Below are positions 44,282-53,470 of a stretch of DNA of 64,000 nt, one piece after another. Source of the DNA: Massilia oculi (lineage in GTDB: Bacteria > Pseudomonadota > Gammaproteobacteria > Burkholderiales > Burkholderiaceae_D). The notes under the pieces were generated by a model. The model made no database searches. It saw only the letters and a list, made by a program, of their open reading frames with translations, and had not been told where the DNA came from. The position numbers and the translations under genes are program-made. Position 1 is the first letter of the stretch; each line of letters begins with the position of its first letter. Location of the stretch: NCBI RefSeq assembly GCF_003143515.1, contig NZ_CP029343.1, forward strand, positions 2,728,001 to 2,792,000, in the 5' to 3' direction.

Positions 44282-44300
44282 TCCCAGGTAGCACCTGGGA
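44282..44300. promoter_or_regulatory. Second palindrome upstream of the giant nuclease-like gene
   Basis: TCCCAGGT and ACCTGGGA form a perfect 8-bp inverted repeat with a 3-base centre, 37 bases before the start. It is an operator or leader hairpin candidate. Confidence 0.4.
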
Positions 44301-44337
44301 CCGAACGCCTGCGGCGAAGGCAAAACGCAAGGGATAT

Positions 44338-47300
44338 ATGGGAAAGAAGTCGCGCGAGAAGCGTGAACGTCGAGAGAGCGCTGACGGTAGGAATGCCTCA
44401 ACGTCCCTACTTGAACAGATGCAGGACTTCCTTGGTAGATCAGAGCAACAGGTGCAGGTCGACCTGCACTTCCAGCGTGACGTAGCGGCTGTAGAGGCAG
44501 TTCTGCGCAGGTACGTGCGCTTTGATGCCGCTGTAGCAGTGGCCGTATCAGACCTTTGGCAGCCGAATGTGGCCAGTCCGATCAAGCACCTGTTTGCCTG
44601 GACAGTGCTCTTGGGTCTTCAAAGCGACTCGAACGACGCACAGGCAATCCAGACTTACGAAGACTTTGCCCTCTTTCTGACCGAGCTCTACGCGGCCTGG
44701 CCCGAGTTCCCGACGCTAGAGGACTGCCACATCGAAGCAGATTGGGGCCAAGTTCGTGCCCCCCTTGGTGATAGCTACGTGCCGATGTTCTACGGCAGTT
44801 GCATCGAGCGGCTTCCCGACTTTGTACAGGCATTCCGCATCACGCATGACGGCAACCAGGCAGCCCTGGCCGACATGGACTTCGCTATCGCTCTGCACGC
44901 TGACCTGATTGAGGCAGTTCCGAACCCGGCCGGCGCTGTACTCCCGGAGCCTAGTTACGGTCACGTGGAGGTGCCGCTCGAGAATTTCTGGACCTCGTGC
45001 CGTGTCGCGCTCCTAAGTACAGGCGCTAGGGTCGCCAAATGGCGAGCCAACGCAAGCGCCAAGCTGGTCGCTTCCATGGGCGCGTATAAGGCGCCACTGA
45101 CTTGGGCGACGTTTGGGGATGCTGTCCTCACGGGCGGAGCCCTGCCGTTTCTGGGTGTAGCGCAAGGCGAAACGTGGGTTCCAATCTCGTTGCGGAGTGG
45201 GCCAGGGGTCATCATCGACCGCTGGGCTAAAGTTGGGACGCTAGGTGGCACCGCGCAAACCCATAAGGCTATCGGCCGCTATGTTGCCGCCCGGCTGCGG
45301 CATGTGATGGTCGGCCCGATGAAGCTACTGGTCAGCCGGCAAGAATTTCCCGCGCTGACTGTCAGCTGCACCATCACTGGAGGCTCACTGGTACATCTGT
45401 TCTGCACCTGCGACCATCGGTCACTTGCGGCCGCTGGCGCCGCGGCTTCCGCAGTCTATGCAGCTCTTCGCAGTGGGGGTGTTCTGCACCTGCGAATGGA
45501 CGACGGACGGGGTTTAGCTTTCGGCCAAGGTGAGCAGAGCGGTCCCGGGGCTGACGATGTGCAGATCGTTATCGTCCTGACACAGTCCGGTACTGGTCTC
45601 AACATGCTTGACGCGCCTAAGCGGCCCACGAGGATCATCCCCTTGGCTGACTTGGTCAGCATCGTAGATGGCCTCGAGGACATACGGGAGCTTGAGCAGT
45701 TCTGGAGTTTTGCGGATACACAGCGGGGAACGCTATCGCCGTTTTCCCGCGCGCTTGCTGACCTCTTCGGCACGTTCAAGGATACGCACGGGGTGCTCGT
45801 AGAGGGAGCCATTAACCCGACGATGATTGCCCTAGATCCGCACTGGGGCAGCGGGTGGCGCTTCAATACCCTGACCGAGTTCTGGGCGTCGGCGCCGCCG
45901 CGTTTCCCGGACGGGTCGTCTGGATGGCACGTGAAGCGCACCGCCAAGGGGGTTGTTGAGCTTCGCTCGCGTCACCATACTGCGATGGCTTACTCCACCC
46001 AGGTCGGCTCCTGCACCGTCCAAGCAACGGTGACGGTGGAGCCCGGGCTGGAGGTCGAAGACGCTAAGATGGCGGACATGTTCGCGCAGATGGTCATCGA
46101 CGCGCTTCATGAGTGTGCAGGCGATTTCCAGTTGGAAGCGCTATTTCAACGGCAGCAGCTGGTCTTCGCCTGCCGCCTCGCCGATCAGGGGCGTGTTGAC
46201 CGAGAGCAGTCCCCGGCGCCTCTGGAGAGCTTCGAGAAAATAGTGCTGTCTGCCACCGGAAGCGTGGGGAACCCAGCTCGCGTTGAAATGAAGCTTCATG
46301 CAACCGCGATACAGGCTGGTCTGAATGGGGCACGAAACGCAGCCTTCGAGGCCCGCTGCCTTCAAGAAACATTCTTCGCCTGCACAGCGTCACTCGGCAT
46401 TACTGCCCCGCAGAACCTCGTAACCCGATTGGCGGGCCTCGCGGCACGCCCCGCGCGGTACCATCTGCAGGTGCTGGAGCGGACGATAGACGTGCCCGAC
46501 TTTGCTGACCCAGTCGTTCCGACACCAACAGAGTACAAGCTCGCGCGCAAGGCACTGGCCGTCGTGATGAAGGAAAGTGACCTAGAGCCTGGTCGCTACG
46601 AGCTGCACGAGGCAAAGGTGCGCATCGACACGGCTCGAGAACGCTTTCGCCTTCAACTCGAAAAGCGGCTTGCGCCGCTGGACAGGGAGATGCTGGCCAT
46701 CGCCTGCGTCGAGCAGCACGACAGCTTACTTCTTGCCAGACGCATCCGCGAGACCCGAGTGCACCAGAGCCGCGCCCACCAAGTCGACTACAACCGCTTG
46801 GAAGCTCTTTCCGAAGCTCGGAAGGAGTTTGAAAGCACCGCTCGCAACTACCGGTACCTGCTGGAGAAGGCGGTCAGCTCTACCACGAGTGGGCAGGAGC
46901 GAATCACGCCGCAGCTCTTGCGAGAACTCATCGGACTGGTTGACTGGTACATGGTTCTTGCGGGGGCCAGCGACGTTCTGCACAACCAGGTTGACGTAAG
47001 CGGCGTGGACATCGACGACCAGTTCGTCCCGGAGGTCTTCTACTCCCAGACTTGGCAGGAACGAGAGGAAGAGTATGCGCACGAGTTGGCGAGAATCAGG
47101 CTAGGCGAGGGAATCAAAAACGACGACGCTGTGGAGGGGGCAGTCGCGGAGCTTCTGGTGAGCGAAAATCTCCAGAAGGCATTCAAGGCTGACGTGGGGT
47201 TCGAGCTACAGAAACTCCTGCAGGCCCTAACGGTTTTCACCCAGCCGGTGCGCCATGGCCTGGCGGACGACTTGGCTCTGTTTTATCTGGGGGAGCCAGA

Positions 47301-48141
47301 CCACCTTGCCCATGCCATCGTGCAGGGTTTCGAGGAAATCACGCCGGCCGAGGCTACTGCAATCGTGTCGTTCCTGACGCTTTCGGGACCCAACATCAGG
47401 CGCTTGTCCGGCAAGACAATCGACGAAAGCGATGTCCCGTTCTGGGAGCACAGCAAGCGTCTTCATCGCTATGCCATCCGGCCTCTTGTCCCAGTCGGAA
47501 AGCAGGTCGTCTGGGGAGCCGAGAGCGCTAGTCGGTCTCAGCTGATATGGCTGTCAGCCGTTCGAGATGGCGTTCTTCCGGCTGACTTCCAGTGGCCAAA
47601 CGTCCAAGCAGTCGTCAAGTCCATCAAGAAGCTCATTGAGGATGCGCTTGAGGTCCGCGCCGTGGAGATTCTCAAGCGCCACACCCCGTACGTTGAAGGC
47701 GGCGCGGATTTCTTCCGGCGGTTTCGCAAGGAGGGCTTCGCGGACGTCGGGGACTACGATGTGTTCGCCTACTGGCCAGCTACGAATACTGTCCTTTATG
47801 CGGAATGCAAATACAATCAAACGGCGCACTCAATAAAGGATTCCCGGCGGCTGAGAGACCGCATGTTCGGCATGAGTGACGCGGACAAAAACGGCCAATA
47901 CAGCCGAATTCGCGGACGTCGAGAGTTTCTTGCCAAGAACCGAGACAAGATGTTTGACCTCTTAAAGTGGCCTAAGCCCGCGGAAGTGCCTCCCAGAGAT
48001 GTGGAGGTTTATGTCAGCCGCGAGCTTCACTATTGGATGGTGCACACGCCGTATGAGGTTCCCACCAAGTTCATCCGAGTGGACGCATTGGATGCCTGGG
48101 TAAACGATGGAATGAGAACAGGGAAGTACGAGGCGAAGTGA
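44338..48141 (+). CDS. 1,267-residue protein with C-terminal PD-(D/E)XK nuclease signature
   Basis: I do not recognise this protein as a whole. It starts with a basic, charged stretch (MGKKSREKRERRES) after an AAGGGA site. An upstream in-frame start at 44215 is less likely. The body is long, mixed alpha/beta and then helical, with no Walker A, helicase or signal sequence. The last 130 residues contain GDYDVFAYWP (D1139, D1141) and, after a strand, LYAECKYNQ (E1156, K1158). That is the D...E-x-K arrangement of restriction-endonuclease folds, like NERD or Mrr domains. It follows the two recombinases by about 225 bases. A defence or element-protection role is inferred from fold and place only. 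Confidence 0.7.
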   Translation: MGKKSREKRERRESADGRNASTSLLEQMQDFLGRSEQQVQVDLHFQRDVAAVEAVLRRYVRFDAAVAVAVSDLWQPNVASPIKHLFAWTVLLGLQSDSNDAQAIQTYEDFALFLTELYAAWPEFPTLEDCHIEADWGQVRAPLGDSYVPMFYGSCIERLPDFVQAFRITHDGNQAALADMDFAIALHADLIEAVPNPAGAVLPEPSYGHVEVPLENFWTSCRVALLSTGARVAKWRANASAKLVASMGAYKAPLTWATFGDAVLTGGALPFLGVAQGETWVPISLRSGPGVIIDRWAKVGTLGGTAQTHKAIGRYVAARLRHVMVGPMKLLVSRQEFPALTVSCTITGGSLVHLFCTCDHRSLAAAGAAASAVYAALRSGGVLHLRMDDGRGLAFGQGEQSGPGADDVQIVIVLTQSGTGLNMLDAPKRPTRIIPLADLVSIVDGLEDIRELEQFWSFADTQRGTLSPFSRALADLFGTFKDTHGVLVEGAINPTMIALDPHWGSGWRFNTLTEFWASAPPRFPDGSSGWHVKRTAKGVVELRSRHHTAMAYSTQVGSCTVQATVTVEPGLEVEDAKMADMFAQMVIDALHECAGDFQLEALFQRQQLVFACRLADQGRVDREQSPAPLESFEKIVLSATGSVGNPARVEMKLHATAIQAGLNGARNAAFEARCLQETFFACTASLGITAPQNLVTRLAGLAARPARYHLQVLERTIDVPDFADPVVPTPTEYKLARKALAVVMKESDLEPGRYELHEAKVRIDTARERFRLQLEKRLAPLDREMLAIACVEQHDSLLLARRIRETRVHQSRAHQVDYNRLEALSEARKEFESTARNYRYLLEKAVSSTTSGQERITPQLLRELIGLVDWYMVLAGASDVLHNQVDVSGVDIDDQFVPEVFYSQTWQEREEEYAHELARIRLGEGIKNDDAVEGAVAELLVSENLQKAFKADVGFELQKLLQALTVFTQPVRHGLADDLALFYLGEPDHLAHAIVQGFEEITPAEATAIVSFLTLSGPNIRRLSGKTIDESDVPFWEHSKRLHRYAIRPLVPVGKQVVWGAESASRSQLIWLSAVRDGVLPADFQWPNVQAVVKSIKKLIEDALEVRAVEILKRHTPYVEGGADFFRRFRKEGFADVGDYDVFAYWPATNTVLYAECKYNQTAHSIKDSRRLRDRMFGMSDADKNGQYSRIRGRREFLAKNRDKMFDLLKWPKPAEVPPRDVEVYVSRELHYWMVHTPYEVPTKFIRVDALDAWVNDGMRTGKYEAK

Positions 48142-48257
48142 ATTGAGGAGCTCAAGCACTTTTGCACGCCTGAGGACGAGAATCATAGAAGATATCGGCT
48201 TGAGTAGGCAATAATTCCACAGGAACGCGGCGCGAGGCGCGATCCGCATGGATGAAG

Positions 48258-48764
48258 TCAGCCTTTCTGCCGTGCCTTGCCACGGCACCACAGGCTGATG
48301 CCTTGGATCGAAGGCGCGGCGTGCGAACCCGTTCGGTCCGCAGTTACGAACGTCACCCGCATCTCATCGTGCTGGCGCAGGCTGCCGATCCAGAGACCGG
48401 TGTCGCGGACCGGAAAGCTGAGATTACTTCGTCCCGTTCGGCCTTCGGGCCAGCCATAGAAGGTCAAGGTGCCGACCCGTACACCCCTCGGCTGACCGTC
48501 CTCCCCCAATCCGGTTTCGCCCAGAAAGATGTGAACGGGAGGCTCATCTTCGCTTTCAGCCCGCAAGCCGCTGATGACGAGCCACAGCGCCGTGCATCTC
48601 CGGATAGCTGCATGCGGGTCGCGCACCGTGGGACTGAGCGGCAACTGGAGGGTTCGGTCGAGGCCGGCCTCGCCCTTCCATTCGCCGATCCGCTCGGTTT
48701 TGCGCTCGGCTGCGGCAACCTGGGCGGCGACAGACATGATCAGGACGACAATTGCGACTTTCAT
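48258..48764 (-). CDS. Small secreted protein resembling the tyrosinase C-terminal domain
   Basis: This 168-residue protein has a signal peptide (about 1-20, VAIVVLIMSVAAQVAAAE). I chose the ATG at 48764 after GGAGGGTCCC. The mature part shows LVISGLRAES...PVHIFLG...VGTLTFYG...GRSNLSFPV...MRVTFV...IQGISL. The tyrosinase gene just upstream ends with a domain of the same order: LKMEGLSADR...YDVHLAA...VGTINFFG...GRSVSFQL...YVTFVPL...IRQILV. I infer a stand-alone copy of that beta domain, comparable to the C-terminal domain of plant polyphenol oxidases. It is the last gene of the exported cluster, 76 bases after the tyrosinase stop. Confidence 0.65.
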   Translation of the reverse strand: MKVAIVVLIMSVAAQVAAAERKTERIGEWKGEAGLDRTLQLPLSPTVRDPHAAIRRCTALWLVISGLRAESEDEPPVHIFLGETGLGEDGQPRGVRVGTLTFYGWPEGRTGRSNLSFPVRDTGLWIGSLRQHDEMRVTFVTADRTGSHAAPSIQGISLWCRGKARQKG

Positions 48765-48840
48765 GGGACCCTCCACGTGTCGGGAAATCCAAAATACCAT
48801 GGAAGCGCGGGCGAGAACCGAAGATCGCGCAACGGCCTGC

Positions 48841-50361
48841 TCAGCTGCCCGACACCAGAATTTGGCGGATTCTTGGCTTGGCGTCTTTGGCCCCGCCCGA
48901 AAGTGGTACGAAGGTGACATACGGCGCCAGTCCCGATTGGCTGAGCTGTTGTTTAAGTGCCTTACTAAGTTGAAAACTGACGGAACGCCCGGCCGCGCCT
49001 GCGGCAGCGCTTCCCTCATCCTGGCCGCCACCGTGGCCTGCACTGTGGCCACCGCCATGCGCGTCGCCCTGGCCGGAATGCGCCGACTCCGCGCCGAAGA
49101 AGTTGATCGTGCCAACATAGCTCGGCGCGCTGCGCCGCTTGGTGACGGACGACATGGCGGCCAAGTGCACATCATAAGCCGGCGCCCCGCGGTCGGCCGA
49201 CAGACCCTCCATCTTCAGGTAGGCCGGCTTCTCCGGGTCGATTTTCAGCGGCGCGGCAACCAGCGTGGGACGATCCCCCACTTGGGTTGCGCCGGATTCA
49301 AGCTTGACCTGGCGCGTCGCCGTGGACAGGTTAATGTCGCGAGCGCTGGCGCGGGCCACTGCGCGGTTGGTCACCAGCAACGGCTTGGTTGCGGGGATCG
49401 GATCCGCGCCAATGTAGAAGTCGTACTGGTAGTCCTGCATCTGCACCGCTTCGCCTGCCTTGCGGCGCAGCGGCTCGCCGGTTGGACCTGCGAAAGTGAA
49501 TTCTTCGTTCAGGAACTGCGGGTCCGTGGGATTGACGCCGCCTGCCCTGTTCCAGCTCGCCCAAGCCCGGTCGATATTGCAGTGATGGACCCAGAAGATG
49601 GGGTCGTCGGCTGCCCACGCCACCCTACCCATGCCGATCCGGTTGCCCACGTTCGTGTGCACGGCCCCATGCAAGGTGCCGTCGATATTCGCGCAGAATC
49701 CGGCGTCCTCCTCGGATTCGTTGTAGTCGACCGACTTCATGAAGTCCAGGGATAGCGGGGCGCGGCTGCCGGCCGGCTGGTCGATCGGCTGTCCCTGGTT
49801 CACTCCGGGATTGCGGTTGGGCCGGAACAGGTGCTTTAAGATTGGGTGCTTGGGTGACCGGAATGCTTCCGGCAAGGCGCGTCGGCTGAGATCGGGGTCC
49901 GTATAGTCCCAATATGGCAGGGCAAAATCGGCCCGGCCACTCACCACCCGCACGATGTCCTCGAAGGCCAGCAGGTACAGACGGTGCCAGGGCAGGAAGA
50001 AGGGTTCGCGGCGGGCGTCCAGATGGGCCTCGCAGGTATTCCACATGAGCTTGGCGAGCTCGCGGTGGGTGCCGTTGGCGCTGTAGATGCGCTGCAGTTC
50101 GGCATCCTTCGTGCGGTCGCCGCGGACCATGTGGGTGTACCACTGGAAGGTCCAGGAACGCGGATCGCCTTCAGGGTACTTGGACGAGTCCATCATCGCG
50201 CCGACGGCCTTCGCATAGATTATCAGCATCTCCCGTCCGGCGGCGGTATGCAATGCCGGGCGCGTGACCACCCGCGCCTGGGCCTTCGCGGCGGGCATCA
50301 GGGCGGCCAGGGCGCATCCGGCCGATCCGTTCAGGAAGGTGCGGCGGTGTGCGTCAAACAT
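48841..50361 (-). CDS. Tat-exported tyrosinase / polyphenol oxidase
   Basis: This 506-residue type-3 copper enzyme oxidises phenols to quinones. It has a twin-arginine signal (HRRTFLNGSAGCALAALMPAA). The copper A histidines are H77, H113 and H126 (FFLPWHRLYL), with C110 three residues before H113 as a possible thioether partner. The copper B histidines are H231, H235 and H260 (DDPIFWVHHCNIDRAW). After the catalytic domain (to about 330) come a linker, a C-terminal beta domain (about 385-506) and a Gly/His-rich spacer (about 440-455). In plant enzymes such a domain shields the active site until cut. The upstream protease genes fit that. Physiological substrates are unknown. Confidence 0.92.
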   Translation of the reverse strand: MFDAHRRTFLNGSAGCALAALMPAAKAQARVVTRPALHTAAGREMLIIYAKAVGAMMDSSKYPEGDPRSWTFQWYTHMVRGDRTKDAELQRIYSANGTHRELAKLMWNTCEAHLDARREPFFLPWHRLYLLAFEDIVRVVSGRADFALPYWDYTDPDLSRRALPEAFRSPKHPILKHLFRPNRNPGVNQGQPIDQPAGSRAPLSLDFMKSVDYNESEEDAGFCANIDGTLHGAVHTNVGNRIGMGRVAWAADDPIFWVHHCNIDRAWASWNRAGGVNPTDPQFLNEEFTFAGPTGEPLRRKAGEAVQMQDYQYDFYIGADPIPATKPLLVTNRAVARASARDINLSTATRQVKLESGATQVGDRPTLVAAPLKIDPEKPAYLKMEGLSADRGAPAYDVHLAAMSSVTKRRSAPSYVGTINFFGAESAHSGQGDAHGGGHSAGHGGGQDEGSAAAGAAGRSVSFQLSKALKQQLSQSGLAPYVTFVPLSGGAKDAKPRIRQILVSGS

Positions 50362-50413
50362 GGGGAGTGTCCTCGTGATAAAAGGGGAAATGGGATCGGT
50401 AGAAGGGATGGGA

Positions 50414-52585
50414 TCAGCGGCTGGCCCGGATCAGGACCTCGATCTTGTCGAGCGGCACGTCGTGGACCTTGCCGTCAGCCTCCACAAACGTGATGCGGCT
50501 GTCCGACACCGGACAGTACTGAGGCTCGACTAGCGACCCATCCATTCCCTTCGGCAGGACACGCAGCTGTGTGACGCCGCCCTCGATGCGCGTGCGCAGC
50601 GAGAACAGCCTGGCTGGCTCGAGCACCCGGTCATCGGCACAGGCCTTGAAGTCGTCGAACGGATCGAAGTGCCATTTGCCGTACAGGTCGGCCGACGCGC
50701 CGCGTACGCGCAGCACGTCTTCGTAGACGCGCAGGGCCCGCTCGACGTTGAGAACGATGCCGCCGAAGCGCGTATAGCCCTGGGCCGCCGGGACGTGATC
50801 GGCCGACGCGATGATGCGCGCCTTCACGTCCGACATCTTTCGCACACCCAGCGCATGAACGGCCGCGGCAGTGAACGACACCAGCGGTGCCGCCAGGGAC
50901 GTTCCATGAAGCCATTGAGTTGGACTGCTGTCCCACTGGAACGGGATGCGGCAGCCCGGCGCCAGCAGGTCGACCCGGTCAGGACTAAAATTCGTGAACC
51001 GGGCCGGCGCACCGTTGGGCCCGCTGGCGCCCACCGCGATAAGCCAGGACGCCGGGACCTCAGCTCCGCTGTACGAAGCGGGATAGGTTAGCTTGCCAAG
51101 GACGATGTCCTTCCCATCGTTTCCGGCGGCGACAACAGTTAGGACATTCCCCTGCGCGGCTTCGCGTAAACCCTTGGCCAGCAAGGTCGTCGACTGTACG
51201 TTCGTGGTACCCACGCTGAGGTTGATCACGCGCGGCTTCGGATGGGAAGGAACTTCCCCTATCGACTTAGCCAGCGTCGCATCATCGACCAGAACCGTGT
51301 CCTGCACCCTCATGAAGACCTTGGCCATGCTCAGCTTGACCAGCTGGTACACATCGGGGTAAGCGCTGCGCAATGCGTAGCCGCCAAGGGCGACGTCGGC
51401 GACCTGGGTTCCGTGCATGGCGTATTTGTCGTTCTTCTCCGGCTCCACGTCGCCACTCTCGCGCACGCCAAAACCGTAGTAATCGCCCCAGAGGCCATTT
51501 TGGTCGCTGTCGACCAGCGGGCTGGCCTTCTCCGCGGCGTTTACGGCCAGCGCCTGCATGGGAAAATACGAGGATAGGCCGCGTGCGCCGGTGTCGACCA
51601 CGCGCACCACTGCTGGCAAGAGCGCAAGGCCCTGCTTCGCGGCCGCTGCGCGGCTAGACTCGATAGCGGCAATCACAGCGGTCTGATTGATCGGCCAATC
51701 GGGCGTGAGCGTGCTGCCCGCAGGGTCGCAAGACGTGCCGCTCAGCACCGGGGCATCCTCAGCCAGCGGCTTGATCAATTCCATGCCGCCACCTTCATGC
51801 GCGCTAGTAAAGACTTGAGGACCCTCGGGCTGCACCCGGAAGCCAGCTACGCCCTTGAGCGAGCCAGCTGACTTGATGACCTTCAGGCCATTGAATGCGC
51901 CGCCCAGGTTGGCAGAATGGCGGCTCATGTACCGCTTCTGCAGTTCCCGCAGACGCTTGAGCGCGTCTTCTGACTTGATGCCCGGCTTGAGAATAATCGT
52001 GCTGGGCAGGACCTTCCACGGCAATGAAACGGCACGGTTCGGATCCAACGGCTTGTCAAGCCCAGCCTGCTCGCCGCCGTTACGCACCGCGACCTTCTCC
52101 ACCGCCATTACATTGCAGTCGGAACGGCGGTCGTTCGGTTCGCAGGGCGACACCTGGGCTCCTGGCTCTACCCCGAGGTGGCGCTTCAGGAAGGCCTGCC
52201 AGTCTTCGCCAGGCAAGGGCTGCGCCACTACATTGGTATCGATCTGTACGCACGCGGGCAGGCGCAGTTTGCGGTCTTCCTTGGCGGGTCCGAATATAAA
52301 GCCCGGGTTGTCGCGGATGGCCAGCTGGTAGTAATCGTTGGTGTACGAACCACCGCAATGCGCACGCAACAGGCGTAGCGGGTCCTCACCACCCGGGACG
52401 GTGCGCTCGGCCAGTGCGCCGAGGTCTGCCAGCAGCCATTGTGCGTCGGCGGGAAGCGGGCCGGCCGGCATGATGGTGATGATCTGCGGAGTGGCCGGCA
52501 TAGTATTGGCCGAGGCGGCCACCGGCAGGGCGAGCGAAACCAGGAGTGCGGTCCGGCGCATGATCATGGGCGGGCGGGACGGCAA
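50414..52585 (-). CDS. Exported subtilisin-like (S8) serine protease
   Basis: This 723-residue protein has a signal peptide (cleaved near residue 26), a long N-terminal region (about 30-315) of unknown fold with several Cys, and an S8 catalytic domain with D331 (VRVVDTGARG), H391 (AMHGTQVADV), oxyanion N489 (VAAGNDG) and S563 (HGTSLAAPLV). The prodomain-like N-terminus is much longer than in classical subtilases. Its start lies inside the trypsin-like gene (22-base overlap). The tyrosinase gene starts 52 bases downstream. It may act on the exported tyrosinase or on itself. Confidence 0.9.
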   Translation of the reverse strand: MPSRPPMIMRRTALLVSLALPVAASANTMPATPQIITIMPAGPLPADAQWLLADLGALAERTVPGGEDPLRLLRAHCGGSYTNDYYQLAIRDNPGFIFGPAKEDRKLRLPACVQIDTNVVAQPLPGEDWQAFLKRHLGVEPGAQVSPCEPNDRRSDCNVMAVEKVAVRNGGEQAGLDKPLDPNRAVSLPWKVLPSTIILKPGIKSEDALKRLRELQKRYMSRHSANLGGAFNGLKVIKSAGSLKGVAGFRVQPEGPQVFTSAHEGGGMELIKPLAEDAPVLSGTSCDPAGSTLTPDWPINQTAVIAAIESSRAAAAKQGLALLPAVVRVVDTGARGLSSYFPMQALAVNAAEKASPLVDSDQNGLWGDYYGFGVRESGDVEPEKNDKYAMHGTQVADVALGGYALRSAYPDVYQLVKLSMAKVFMRVQDTVLVDDATLAKSIGEVPSHPKPRVINLSVGTTNVQSTTLLAKGLREAAQGNVLTVVAAGNDGKDIVLGKLTYPASYSGAEVPASWLIAVGASGPNGAPARFTNFSPDRVDLLAPGCRIPFQWDSSPTQWLHGTSLAAPLVSFTAAAVHALGVRKMSDVKARIIASADHVPAAQGYTRFGGIVLNVERALRVYEDVLRVRGASADLYGKWHFDPFDDFKACADDRVLEPARLFSLRTRIEGGVTQLRVLPKGMDGSLVEPQYCPVSDSRITFVEADGKVHDVPLDKIEVLIRASR

Positions 52586-53457
52586 TTGGGTACCAGCGGG
52601 TCGATGCCGCAGACCGGCTGTTTGGCTTCAGCCAGCCAGTTCGTGATGAACTTCTGAGCCTTGCTGGACGAAAGAGACGTTAGGTACGACACCTTGTAGG
52701 TATCCAGTTTGGGGTTGGCCTGGACCGCCGAAACGACCGCGACGACACCACGCTTTCCGTTCTTGACCCGATAGACCGCGCCGCCGCTGTCACCCCGGCA
52801 TACAAAAGCAGTGTTGGCGCTGGTGCCGGGTTTTGTCGCGAGATAGCCGGGCCCCCAGGTCAGGCCGCCCGGCGGCACATCCACAAAAAAGGATCCCACC
52901 CAAAACTCCGGCGGCTTTGCGACTGTCATTGTCTCGAGGTCCGTGCAGCCGTAACCGCCCGCGATCAGTTCATCGTGCCGTGCCACGGCCAGGTTCAAGG
53001 CGACCCACTCATATTCCAAGTGCGGCTCTATGACTTCCTTATCCATCAGGCACAGGGCCAGGTCGTGGCTGGGTTCAACGAGTGACCACGTGGATTCACG
53101 CTTGCATTTCCCTCCGTATGCCGCGCCACTAGGCAACGTGATGCTGATCCGTTTGTCGTGGCCGACGCAATGCGCCGCGGTCAACAGTACACGCGGCCCA
53201 ATCAGTGTCGCAGTACAGGTGCCGCCGTCGAATCTGGCCACGAAAGACGCCGGCCACAGCTTGGTGTTGACGCGTTGGGCGTTGCCCATCTTGGGTATCG
53301 CACCTGAATCCTGTGTCAAGCTTGCGACAGAAACGAACTCTAATGTGCCATCGTTGGTGCTGAATTCCAAATCCTGAGCTGCGGCTGTTGAACCGTAGGT
53401 GCAGGCCAGGAGAGACGCGCATCCAAGCCAGCGGCGGATCAAGCGCGAACGTGCCAT
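52564..53457 (-). CDS. Exported trypsin-like (S1) serine protease
   Basis: This 297-residue protein has a signal peptide (about 1-27, ending STAAA). I chose the ATG at 53457 after AGGGGAAG. A start 45 bases earlier would bury the signal. The triad is H96 in LTAAHCVGH, D132 in SHDLALC and S224 in CRGDSGGAV. Cysteine pairs are consistent with periplasmic or secreted folding. It overlaps the S8 gene by 22 bases, and the lipoprotein gene ends 13 bases before it, so all are co-transcribed. Confidence 0.9.
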   Translation of the reverse strand: MARSRLIRRWLGCASLLACTYGSTAAAQDLEFSTNDGTLEFVSVASLTQDSGAIPKMGNAQRVNTKLWPASFVARFDGGTCTATLIGPRVLLTAAHCVGHDKRISITLPSGAAYGGKCKRESTWSLVEPSHDLALCLMDKEVIEPHLEYEWVALNLAVARHDELIAGGYGCTDLETMTVAKPPEFWVGSFFVDVPPGGLTWGPGYLATKPGTSANTAFVCRGDSGGAVYRVKNGKRGVVAVVSAVQANPKLDTYKVSYLTSLSSSKAQKFITNWLAEAKQPVCGIDPLVPNCRPARP

Positions 53458-53470
53458 ATCGCTTCCCCTT

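Noticed and set aside
44136..44585. A 149-codon minus-strand frame at the start of the giant gene
   Set aside because: Ser/Arg-rich antisense translation overlapping the better supported plus-strand gene and its leader palindromes.
48258..49175. A longer 305-residue version of the small secreted protein
   Set aside because: It would overlap the tyrosinase 3' end by more than 300 bases. The internal ATG at 48764 has a strong ribosome binding site and a proper signal peptide.
48574..49755. A 393-codon plus-strand frame over the tyrosinase gene
   Set aside because: It lies opposite the complete copper-site motifs of tyrosinase. The translation is Arg/Ala-rich and meaningless.
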